From: Sandaracinaceae bacterium
GTDB lineage: Bacteria; Myxococcota_A; Polyangia; Polyangiales; Sandaracinaceae
Assembly: GCA_020633195.1 (NCBI GenBank)
Contig: JACKEC010000040.1
Location: forward strand, 4,193 to 68,192
Length of the DNA: 64,000 bases
Direction of reading: 5' to 3'
Shown: positions 55,790 to 64,000 of the stretch, piece by piece
How positions within the stretch are numbered: position 1 is the first letter of the stretch
Layout: the number at the start of each line of letters is the position of its first letter
Notes under the pieces: generated by a model
What the model saw: the letters and a program-made list of their open reading frames with translations, nothing else
What the model was told of the DNA's origin: nothing
Databases searched by the model: none
Program-made: the position numbers and the translations under genes

Positions 55790-55833
55790 CGCGCGATCCG
55801 GGCCCCCGTCGTGCGGAAGCCCGGATCGAGCGC
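55790..55833. terminator. Long hairpin between kinase and cyclophilin genes
   Basis: GATCCGGGC (55795-55803) pairs with GCCCGGATC (55819-55827), and the flanking CGCGC/GCGCG extends the stem. It lies between convergent stops and is probably the terminator of both. The 69 bp between the genes hold nothing else. Confidence 0.65.
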
Positions 55834-55846
55834 GGTCGCGAGCGGT

Positions 55847-56359
55847 CTACTCGGCGATCGTGATCTTGATCATCTGCACGGGCGTCAGGGGCCGATCGCG
55901 GCCGTCGGTTTCGACGGACTCGATCCGGTTGACCACCTCCATGCCCTGGGTGACGCGGCCGAACACCGGGTGCTTGGACGCGCCCGGGCTGAAGAAGTCG
56001 AGGTAGGAGTTGTGCTTGGTGTTGATGAAGAACTGCGAGCTGCCCGACTGCGGACCCGCGTTCGCCATCGACAGCGTGCCGACCTCGTTGGAGATCTGCG
56101 CGTTCGCCGGGTGCTCGTCCTGAATGGAGCCGTAGGGCGACTGGCCCGTGCCGGCGCGGGGGCTCTGCGGGTCGCGGCTGTGAGGGCAGCCGAACTGGCA
56201 CATGAAGTTCTGGATGACGCGGTGGAAGTGAAGGCCGTCGTAGAAGCCCTCCTTCGCGAGGCGGACGAAGTTGCCGCCCGTGATGGGCATCTGGTCGACG
56301 AGAATTTCCGCCTGGAAGCTCCCGAGCGACGTCTCGAACGTAGCGATGGGGTTGGTCAT
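55847..56359 (-). CDS. Cyclophilin-type peptidyl-prolyl isomerase
   Basis: 170 aa cyclophilin. FETSLGSFQAEILVDQMPITGGNFVRLA, YDGLHFHRVIQNFMCQ (catalytic Arg in FHRVI), and SSQFFINTKHN (QFFI) are present; several Cys are in the N-terminal half. No signal peptide, so a cytosolic prolyl isomerase is likely. Start ATG 56359. Confidence 0.95.
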   Translation of the reverse strand: MTNPIATFETSLGSFQAEILVDQMPITGGNFVRLAKEGFYDGLHFHRVIQNFMCQFGCPHSRDPQSPRAGTGQSPYGSIQDEHPANAQISNEVGTLSMANAGPQSGSSQFFINTKHNSYLDFFSPGASKHPVFGRVTQGMEVVNRIESVETDGRDRPLTPVQMIKITIAE

Positions 56360-56432
56360 GACCGACGACCTACCCGATGGACCGGGGTCGGATCAATCAC
56401 TCTTCGGGCGGTAGCGCACGCTCCGGCCGATC

Positions 56433-57325
56433 TCAGGCGCTCGGGAGGGCGCGCAGCGCGTCGCGCGCGGCGCGTCGGAGCGCCTCGCCCTCGACGATCG
56501 GGCTGCCTTCACCGACGGACGCGAGGCCCAGCATCAGCGCCGGCGCGGGCTCGATCCCGACCCCGGCGAGCGCGCCGTCCGAGGCCTCGGCCCGGAGCCG
56601 CGCCACCACGACCTCCGCCCCCGTGGCGCTCGTCTCGGGCAGCAGGAGCGTGAACTCGTCGGTGTCCGACCGGAACAGGTGGTCGATGCTGCGGATCGCC
56701 CGCCGCAGGTTCGACGCGAGCTGGAGCACGAGGCCCACCCCCGTGTCGTCGCCCGAGGTCTGGACGATCGCGCCGAGGTTCGCGATGCGGAGCACCACGC
56801 AGGTCAGCGGGCTCCCGTAGCGGACCGCCCGGGTGACCTCGTACTCGAGCGTCATCCGCAGCTGCGCTTCGCCGCCCGCGTGCGTGAGCGGGTCGGTGCC
56901 CTCGGTCGGCGGCGACGACAGGGGGCTGCGCGCGCGCTCGGCGCGCTCCTCGGCGGCGGCGAGCCGCAGGAGGTTCCGCATCCGCTGCTCCACCTCGAAG
57001 ACCCGGTAGGGGCGCGTGACGAAGTCGCTCGCGCCCCGCTCGATGCCGCGCCGCCGCGCCTCGTCGTCCTCGCGCTCGGTGGCGAGGAGCACGGGGATGT
57101 GCGCGAGCGCGGGGTCCGACTGCAGCACCTCGAGCACGTCGGCGCCGTCGTCGGTGCGAAGCTCCGCGTCGAGCACGATCAAGGCCGGTCGCTGACGCGC
57201 GATCACGTCGAGGACCCCGCTGCCGTCGCTCGCGGTGACCAGCTCGAAGCCCGCCTCCGTGCACAGCTCCTCGAGCAGGCGGAGGTTGAACGGGTCTCCG
57301 TCCGCCAGCAGGACGAGCTGACCCA

Positions 57326-57326
<1 letters not shown>
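56433..57326 (-). CDS. Response regulator with degenerate GGDEF domain
   Basis: 297 aa. Receiver domain at 1-120 with acidic pair D9/D11 and phosphoacceptor D53 (VLDAEL), but Arg105 stands where the conserved Lys is expected (TRPY). The GGDEF domain (about 150-295) carries DTDEF at the signature, so diguanylate cyclase activity is unlikely; the protein may bind nucleotide or act as a partner. Its ATG overlaps the stop of the sigma-54 activator by one base (TGATG), so the two are made together. Confidence 0.88.
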
Positions 57327-58540
<1,214 letters not shown>

Positions 58541-58583
58541 CCGCGGGCGCGTTTATCGCACGCCGCGCCCGCGCCGACAACGC

Positions 58584-58826
58584 TCAGAAGGGCGCGCCGC
58601 GGACCGTTCGGCGGACCTCGCTCACCAGGTCGCGTCGCAGCGGCGGCAGGTCGTGGCGAGCCCGCGAGCGCGAGAGGAGCAGGAAGGAGCTCGGGACCGA
58701 GGCGGTCACGTGGGTCTCCCCGCACTCCATGTAGCCGGGGCGGACCTCACGGCAGGTGGGGGTGTCTTGCGCCAGGGCGGCGCCGGCGGGGAGGCTCAGG
58801 AGAGCGACGAGGCAGACAATGCGCAT
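58584..58826 (-). CDS. Small secreted protein, unknown
   Basis: 80 aa. Signal peptide (ALLSLPAGAALAQ). Two Cys (TCREVRPGYMECGE) may form a disulfide. The C-terminal half is Arg/Leu-rich. No family recognised. It lies 43 bp upstream of the sigma-54 gene on the same strand. Confidence 0.6.
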   Translation of the reverse strand: MRIVCLVALLSLPAGAALAQDTPTCREVRPGYMECGETHVTASVPSSFLLLSRSRARHDLPPLRRDLVSEVRRTVRGAPF

Positions 58827-58865
58827 GGCGCATTGGACCCCGCGGCTCGGGAGAAGTTCCGCGGG

Positions 58866-59624
58866 TTACTCGTCTTCCGAGATCCAGGACGGCGGGGGCA
58901 CGGATCCGAGGGGGCGGTCGATGAGCCCGGCGGTGAGCGCGGCCACGAACTCGGTGCTCGGGCGGACGGCGACCTCCTCGAGGGCGCCGTGCTGCGTGAC
59001 GCGGCCCCCCTCGAGGACGAGCACCGCCCACGCGAACTCCACTGCGTCCGCGGGGTCGTGGGTGACCACCAGCGCCGGCAGCTGCGTCTCCTCGAACCAC
59101 TCGGCGAGGAAGCGGCGCGTCCGCGGCCGCGCCGTCGGGTCGAGCGCGGACAGGGGCTCGTCGAGCAACAGCAGGCGGGGCTCCGCGGCGCGAGCCCGGG
59201 CGAGCGCCACCTTCTGCTGCTGGCCGCCCGACAGCTCGCCGGGGAGGCGATCGCAGACCCCGGCGAGGTCGAGCTCCCCGAGCAGATCGATCGCGGCCTC
59301 GCGCCGCTCGCGGTCGGTGCCGCGGCGTCGGCCGAACGCGACGTTCTCGAGCGCGCTGAGGTGAGGGAACAGCCCGAGCCCCTGCGGGACGTAAGCCACG
59401 TGGCGGTCCTCGGGCGGCTGATCGATGCCGCGCTCGTCGAAGAGCGTCTCGCCGCCGAGCACGATCCGGCCGCGGCTCGGCCGCAGCGCGCCCACGCACG
59501 CGCGCAGCAGCGTCGTCTTGCCGGCGCCGTTGGGGCCCATCACCGCGGTGACCCCGCCGCAGGCGATGTTCACGTCGAGCGAGAAGGTCCCGCGCTCGAC
59601 GGTGATGCAGACCTCGAGCGTCAC
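58866..59624 (-). CDS. Molybdate-type ABC transporter ATPase (ModC-like)
   Basis: 252 aa. Walker A GPNGAGKTT (30-38), signature LSGGQQQKVALARARA, Walker B LLLLDEPLSALDP. It lacks the C-terminal MOP domain of E. coli ModC, so it is shorter. Starts as GTGA on the stop of the permease gene. It would energise uptake of molybdate, tungstate or a similar anion. There is no modA-like binding-protein gene in the window. Confidence 0.85.
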   Translation of the reverse strand: MTLEVCITVERGTFSLDVNIACGGVTAVMGPNGAGKTTLLRACVGALRPSRGRIVLGGETLFDERGIDQPPEDRHVAYVPQGLGLFPHLSALENVAFGRRRGTDRERREAAIDLLGELDLAGVCDRLPGELSGGQQQKVALARARAAEPRLLLLDEPLSALDPTARPRTRRFLAEWFEETQLPALVVTHDPADAVEFAWAVLVLEGGRVTQHGALEEVAVRPSTEFVAALTAGLIDRPLGSVPPPSWISEDE

Positions 59625-60424
59625 GGGCGACCCCCGAAGGCGCGGGCGATCGGCGAGGAGCGCAGCGCCAGGAACATCACGAGCGCGAAGCCGAGGAGCA
59701 CGAGCGACATCGCGCGGGCCGGCGCCATGTCGCCCTCCATCGTGGTGTAGATGGCGATGGGCAGGGTCCGCGTGACGCCGGGCAGGCTCCCCGCGAAGAC
59801 GAGTGTCGCGCCGAACTCGCCGAGCGCGCGCGCCCACGCGATCGCCAGGCCCCCGAGCAGCGCGGGCATCGCGAGGGGCAGCGAGATGCGGAAGAAGACC
59901 CGCGCCGGCGTGGCCCCGAGGCTGCGAGCGGTCCAGAGGAGATCCTCGTCGATCTCGCGGAACGCCGACGCGAGCGGCAGCACGTAGAACGGCGCGGCGA
60001 CGAAGACCTGCGCGACGACGACCGCGGCCGGGGTGAAGGGCAAGCTCACCCCGAGGGTCGACAGGGTGTCCCCGAACACCCCCTGGCGGCCGAACGCGGT
60101 GAGCAGCGCGACGCCGGCGACGGCCGGCGGGGTGACGGCGGGGAGCCGCATCACGGCCTCGACCAAGCGCCCGAGGCGGCCCCGCTCGCGGCCGAGCCAC
60201 CAGGCGAGCGGGGTGCCGAGCACCGCGAGGCCGCCGATGGCGATCGTCGTGGAGCGGAGGCTCAGCCAGAGCGCCTCCCACAGGCCGCGCGTCACGGCCT
60301 CGCCGAAGTCCGCGGCGCTCACGCTCAGCGCGAGCGCGACGATCGGCAGCGCGACGAGGAGGACCAGCGCCGCCGCGCCCAGCGCCGCGATCGACCGCAT
60401 CAGCCTCGTCGTGCCCCGCTCCAC
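59621..60424 (-). CDS. Molybdate-type ABC transporter permease (ModB-like)
   Basis: 267 aa, about five to six membrane segments. The EAA loop TARSLGATPARVFFRISLPLA matches ModB/CysT permeases, and the following AIAWARALGEFGATLVFAG is a ModB hallmark. ATG 60424 is first in frame; a Met at residue 9 is an alternative. Divergent MBL-fold gene 79 bp away. Confidence 0.85.
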   Translation of the reverse strand: MERGTTRLMRSIAALGAAALVLLVALPIVALALSVSAADFGEAVTRGLWEALWLSLRSTTIAIGGLAVLGTPLAWWLGRERGRLGRLVEAVMRLPAVTPPAVAGVALLTAFGRQGVFGDTLSTLGVSLPFTPAAVVVAQVFVAAPFYVLPLASAFREIDEDLLWTARSLGATPARVFFRISLPLAMPALLGGLAIAWARALGEFGATLVFAGSLPGVTRTLPIAIYTTMEGDMAPARAMSLVLLGFALVMFLALRSSPIARAFGGRP

Positions 60425-60503
60425 GGCGCTGTCATCTCACGGCGAGGCGCGAACGCCAACCGCCGCGCTTGCGAGGCCCGCCCGTTCGTGGTTCTTCGAT
60501 CGC

Positions 60504-61778
60504 ATGGACGTCATGACGCTGTTCACCCGCAACTCGGGCAAGTCGCCCGAGGAGGCGAAGTTCTTCTGGACCGGCGGCCCGATCGAGGTCGCGCCGCGGA
60601 CCTGGTTCGCGAGCGCGTTCAGCGGCGTCACCGCGTTCGACACCGACGAGGGGATCGTCCTCGTCGACTCCGGGCTGGCGCGCATGGGGCCGATGCTCAA
60701 CGGGATGATCCGCATGCGCACGCAGGCGCCGATCCACACGGCCGTCTTCACGCAGGGCCACGTCGATCACGCGTTCGGGCTGAAGGCGTTCCTCCAGGAG
60801 GGGCAGCCGCACCCGCGCGTGATCGGCCACCGCGCGATGCCCGCGCGCTTCGAGCGCTACGCGCTCACGTCGGGCCACAACATCGCGATCAACGCGCGCC
60901 AGTTCGGCGGGACCGTCCGCGCGTCGCAGGAGGCCGATCACGGCGCCGACTACGACACCTTCGGCGCGCCCGCGCTGCCCCCGACGGAGACGTACGAGAC
61001 GCGCGTCGACCTCACCGTCGGGGGCGTGCGCTTCGAGGTGCATCACTGCCGCGGCGAGACCGACGATCACACGTGGGTCTACTGCCCCGAGCGCGGCGTG
61101 CTGTGCCCGGGCGACCTGTTCATCTGGGCGGTCCCGAACGCGGGCAACCCGCAGAAGGTGCAGCGCTACCCCTGGGAATGGGCCGCGGGCCTGCGCGCGA
61201 TGGCGGCCAAGGAGCCGCGCACGATGTGCCCCGGCCACGGCGGCCCCGTCGTCGACGACCCCGCCCTCGTGAAGCGCATGCTCCTCGAGAGCGCCGACTT
61301 CCTCGACGACATCGTCGAGCAGACGATCGAGGCGATGAACGACGGCTCGCCGCCGCATGTCGACATCGTCCACCGCGTGGCCCTGCCCATCAGTGACAGC
61401 CCCTGGCTCCAGAACGTCTACGACGACGCCGAGTTCATCATCCGCAACGTCGTCCGCTACTACGGCGGCTGGTGGTCGGGCCGACCGAGCGAGCTCAAGC
61501 CGCCGCCGCGCGACGACCTCGCCAAGGAGATCGCCCGCCTCGCGGGGGGCGCCGGCGCGCTCCTGCGACGCGCCGAGGAGCTGCTCGAGCGCGGGGAGGG
61601 CCGCCTCGCGGGGAGCCTCGCCGACTACGCCCTCGAGGCCGACCCCGACAGCGCCGACACCCAGAAGCGCGTCGCGGCGATCTACGAGGCGCGCGCGGAA
61701 GAAGAGGAGGGGCTGATGTCGCGCAACCTCTTCCGCTCCGCGGCCGCCTACGCGAAGGACGGGCGACCCTATCGTTGA
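60504..61778 (+). CDS. MBL-fold metallo-hydrolase (alkylsulfatase-like)
   Basis: 424 aa. Metallo-beta-lactamase fold: FTQGHVDHAFG (83-93) where the first metal His of THxHxDH is Gln84, GETDDHTWVY, GDLFIW and CPGHGGPVVD. The C-terminal ~130 residues resemble the dimerisation domain of alkyl-sulfatase-like proteins (SELKPPPRDDLAKEIARLAG, then RRAEELLERGEGRLAGSLADY). It probably hydrolyses an ester or sulfate with a changed metal site. ATG 60504. The 158 bp to the next convergent gene hold only short weak hairpins. Confidence 0.85.
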   Translation: MDVMTLFTRNSGKSPEEAKFFWTGGPIEVAPRTWFASAFSGVTAFDTDEGIVLVDSGLARMGPMLNGMIRMRTQAPIHTAVFTQGHVDHAFGLKAFLQEGQPHPRVIGHRAMPARFERYALTSGHNIAINARQFGGTVRASQEADHGADYDTFGAPALPPTETYETRVDLTVGGVRFEVHHCRGETDDHTWVYCPERGVLCPGDLFIWAVPNAGNPQKVQRYPWEWAAGLRAMAAKEPRTMCPGHGGPVVDDPALVKRMLLESADFLDDIVEQTIEAMNDGSPPHVDIVHRVALPISDSPWLQNVYDDAEFIIRNVVRYYGGWWSGRPSELKPPPRDDLAKEIARLAGGAGALLRRAEELLERGEGRLAGSLADYALEADPDSADTQKRVAAIYEARAEEEEGLMSRNLFRSAAAYAKDGRPYR

Positions 61779-61936
61779 CGGTGCCGCTCCGCGCGTGAGC
61801 GTCGTGGAATTTCGCGCGAAGAACGCGAAGGGGCAAAGGGGGAATGTGGCGGCGGGATGGCGCTTCGCCAGCGTCGATCCGTGACGCGACCGCCTCCCCG
61901 GCTCCTCGAATTGTTGCTTCGGAGGACCTCGAGTCG

Positions 61937-63457
61937 TCAGCGTCGCCGGCGACGGAGGATGAAGGCGAGCCCGAGCGCGAGCAGCGCGAGCGGGCCGCTT
62001 CGTCGAGAGCCGGTCGCGCGGCAGCCGCAGCCCGAGTCGAGCGAGCCGCCGGGGCCTGCGTCGCTCGAGGCGCGCCCGCCGTCCATCCCCGCGCCGCCCG
62101 CGTCGTCGCCGGGGGCGCCGGCGTCGGCGCCGCCCGGCGGGCCCGCGTCCACGTCCGGCGTCGGGACGTCGACGCAGGCGCCGTCCGTGCACTCCTGACC
62201 GCGCGGGCAGACCGCCCCGGTGCACGGGTCGACGCACGCGCCCGCGCGGCAGATCGTCGGAGCCGCGCAGTCGACCGCGCCGCAGCCCTCGTCGACGCAG
62301 CGGCCGTCGCCGGCGCACTCGAGGCCCGCCCCGCAGGCCCGGCACGCGCACGCGTTCACGCAGACGCCGCCCTCGCACACCTGCCCCGCGTCGCAGGTGA
62401 CGCCGACGCATGCGTCGAGGCACACGCCCACGCGGCACACCTGGTCACCGGGACACACGACGCCGTCGCAGGGCGACACGCACATGCCCGCCTCGCACGC
62501 GAGGCCCGCGTCGCAGGTCAGCCCCGCGCACGCCGCGTCGATGCAGAGGCCGTCCTCGCACACGTCGGCGGGATCGGCGCAGCCGAACTCGACCTGGCAG
62601 CGCCCGACGCAGCGCCCGCGGCTGCACACCTCCATCGCGCCGCAGAGCCCGTCGCCTTCGTCGATGGCGCCGTCGCAGTCGTTGTCCGCGCCGTCGCAAG
62701 CTTCTTCCCCGGGCGGGTTCACCTGCCGGCACGTCAGCGCTCCGGCGGCCGCGCACTCCGTGAGCCCGTTCGCGCAGATGCCCTCGGCGCCGGGGACCGT
62801 GCACGGCTCGCCGGCGCCGGCGCAGGTGATCCCCGTGAAGAGGAACACGAAGTCGTTGTAGTCCCCGTCGTTGTTCCAGGCGCTGCTCGACGTGTCGCCG
62901 TCTTCGAAGGCGACGTAGAACGCGTCGGCCATCGTCGGCGACAGGTACGACAGGCTCAGGATCCAGGGCCCGGGCGAGCTCGCGCAGGGCCCCGCGTTGC
63001 AGACCGTGTTCCACCGCGACTCGGTGAAGTGCGGTGGCGTCCGGATCAGCGCGAAGCCGATGTCGCCGCCGAGGTAGCGCGCGTCGCCGCGGATCGTGGC
63101 GCCCGTGATCGTCGTGCCGACGGCGGCCCCCGGCGGGACGATCTGGTAGATCTCGCTCGCCGTCGGGGCGGCGGTCGCGCCGGGGACGACGTTGTACCAG
63201 CCCACCCCGAGCGAGGCGCCGGCCTCGTGCAGGAGCAGCGCCGCGGTGAAGTCGCAGAGCGGCGAGAAGGTGTCCGGCACGTTGCGCGCGTCGCTGATCC
63301 AGTCGATGGGCTCGCCGCGGGACGCGAAGAAGGCGTCGAGCTGGATCTCGCCGTTCATCGAGTCGACGGGGACGACCATCCCGTTCGGCAGGGTGACTTG
63401 CGCGGATACGGGCGCGGCGACGGCGAGGACGGCGAGGAGGGTGAAGGCGTGACGCAC
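61937..63457 (-). CDS. DUF4114/EGF-like MYXO-CTERM surface protein
   Basis: 506 aa from GTG 63457 (signal peptide FTLLAVLAVAAPVSAQ). Residues ~150-260 contain NNDGDYNDFVFLF, the DUF4114 signature. One MopE-type motif follows (CDGADNDCDGAIDEGD), then about seven Cys-rich EGF-like units (C..GVTCDAGQVCEGGVCV pattern), and an Asp/Gly-rich spacer. MYXO-CTERM tail: GCGCRATG, hydrophobic GPLALLALGLAFIL, RRRRR. Expected to be on the cell surface. Frame upstream of the start is antisense-like. Confidence 0.92.
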   Translation of the reverse strand: MRHAFTLLAVLAVAAPVSAQVTLPNGMVVPVDSMNGEIQLDAFFASRGEPIDWISDARNVPDTFSPLCDFTAALLLHEAGASLGVGWYNVVPGATAAPTASEIYQIVPPGAAVGTTITGATIRGDARYLGGDIGFALIRTPPHFTESRWNTVCNAGPCASSPGPWILSLSYLSPTMADAFYVAFEDGDTSSSAWNNDGDYNDFVFLFTGITCAGAGEPCTVPGAEGICANGLTECAAAGALTCRQVNPPGEEACDGADNDCDGAIDEGDGLCGAMEVCSRGRCVGRCQVEFGCADPADVCEDGLCIDAACAGLTCDAGLACEAGMCVSPCDGVVCPGDQVCRVGVCLDACVGVTCDAGQVCEGGVCVNACACRACGAGLECAGDGRCVDEGCGAVDCAAPTICRAGACVDPCTGAVCPRGQECTDGACVDVPTPDVDAGPPGGADAGAPGDDAGGAGMDGGRASSDAGPGGSLDSGCGCRATGSRRSGPLALLALGLAFILRRRRR

Positions 63458-63540
63458 CCGGACAGGGTAGCGCGACCCGGCCGGGCGTGACCTCACGAGC
63501 GGGGCGTGCCTCGACGCCTCCACGGTGAAACACTCTCGCC

Positions 63541-64000
63541 ATGCGAAGCTCCATCCGACGCGTCGCCGTGCCCGCCGCGCTGTTCCTCACCGCCGCGATC
63601 TTCGGCGGCGGCTGCGATCTGTCGACCAAGCACTGGGCCGAGGAGACCCTGCGCGATCGGCCCGGGCAGTCGATGTCGGTGGTCGACCGCTACGTCGACC
63701 TGAGCCTCTCGTACAACGAGGGCACCGCGTTCAGCTTCGTGCGCGATCTCGGCACCGCGCGGATGGTCTTCGGGGTGTCCTCGCTGGTCCTCGTGATCGC
63801 GCTCTTCGTGGTGGTGATCCGCAAGCCCGAGCTCCGGTGGCGGGCGCTCGCGCTGGGGGTCGTCGCGGGCGGCGCGATCGGGAACGGGCTCGACAGGGTC
63901 CTGCGCCACGGGGTCGTCGACTTCATCCAGGTCCACTACCCATGGGGCGGGAGCTGGCCGACGTTCAACGTCGCCGACGCGCTGGTCGCGATCGGCGTGG
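63541..64000 (+). CDS. lspA: Lipoprotein signal peptidase LspA, partial at right edge
   Basis: The frame stays open to the last base, so 153 codons are visible and the C-terminus is missing. Family marks: YNEGTAFSF, GGAIGNGLDR (catalytic Asp in GNxxDR), VVDFI, and FNVADALVAIG (second catalytic Asp). LspA is an aspartic protease of the inner membrane that cuts prolipoprotein signal peptides. ATG 63541. A hydrophobic start with the unusual FGGGC just before the first conserved block is worth noting. Confidence 0.93.
   Translation, partial: MRSSIRRVAVPAALFLTAAIFGGGCDLSTKHWAEETLRDRPGQSMSVVDRYVDLSLSYNEGTAFSFVRDLGTARMVFGVSSLVLVIALFVVVIRKPELRWRALALGVVAGGAIGNGLDRVLRHGVVDFIQVHYPWGGSWPTFNVADALVAIGV

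Overview
The window is about 72% GC by eye and densely coded. It carries several protein families typical of Myxococcota: MYXO-CTERM sorting tails, MopE-like D-x-D-x-D-G metal-binding repeats, DUF4215 cysteine-rich repeats, many lipoproteins and GTG starts, and a PASTA-less Ser/Thr kinase. I read it as chromosomal DNA of a myxobacterium, plausibly a Sandaracinaceae/Polyangiales relative; the rank below phylum is inference. I saw no rRNA, tRNA, CRISPR array, transposase or phage gene.

Layout. 0-6.1 kb: a PAS histidine kinase, then a GH92 mannosidase, a GYF/DUF4870-type membrane protein and a small lipoprotein. These three are bracketed by two inverted copies of a ~350 bp multi-hairpin non-coding repeat. 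6.1-12.0 kb: three coupled minus-strand genes for surface proteins (vWA/MopE MYXO-CTERM protein, FGE-sulfatase lipoprotein, lipoprotein). 12.0-18.4 kb: membrane proteins, a class V aminotransferase, a methyltransferase, an alpha/beta hydrolase, a GT4-like glycosyltransferase and a polytopic glycosyltransferase-like protein. 18.5-21.4 kb: a giant DUF4215 lipoprotein. 21.5-23.4 kb: an ATP-grasp enzyme with a pair of ArnE/ArnF-like half transporters. 23.4-36.4 kb: housekeeping and miscellaneous genes (GNAT, patatin, HrpB flanked by two paralogous secreted proteins, EttA, a TIGR01777 epimerase, a HEAT protein, a hydrolase, DUF4112, TPR).

36.4-46.9 kb is the most interesting coding region. An SCP2 protein and a flavin-dependent-halogenase-like enzyme are followed by a seven-gene plus-strand operon in which every junction overlaps by 4 or 8 nt: Tat lipoprotein, small lipoprotein, fused ketosynthase plus degenerate ketosynthase, acyl carrier protein, GcvT-like protein, FabZ-like hotdog dehydratase, repeat lipoprotein. 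A CrtI-like flavoenzyme is convergent at its end. This looks like a compact lipid or polyene-like biosynthetic locus that I cannot match to a named pathway.

46.9-64 kb: a conserved unknown protein, a vWA MYXO-CTERM protein, a SET protein coupled to a GNAT-nitrilase fusion, DUF6544, a family IV esterase, DUF2752, a Ser/Thr kinase, a cyclophilin, a sigma-54 activator coupled to a REC/degenerate-GGDEF protein, ModBC without ModA, an MBL-fold hydrolase, a DUF4114 MYXO-CTERM protein, and the start of lspA running off the right edge.
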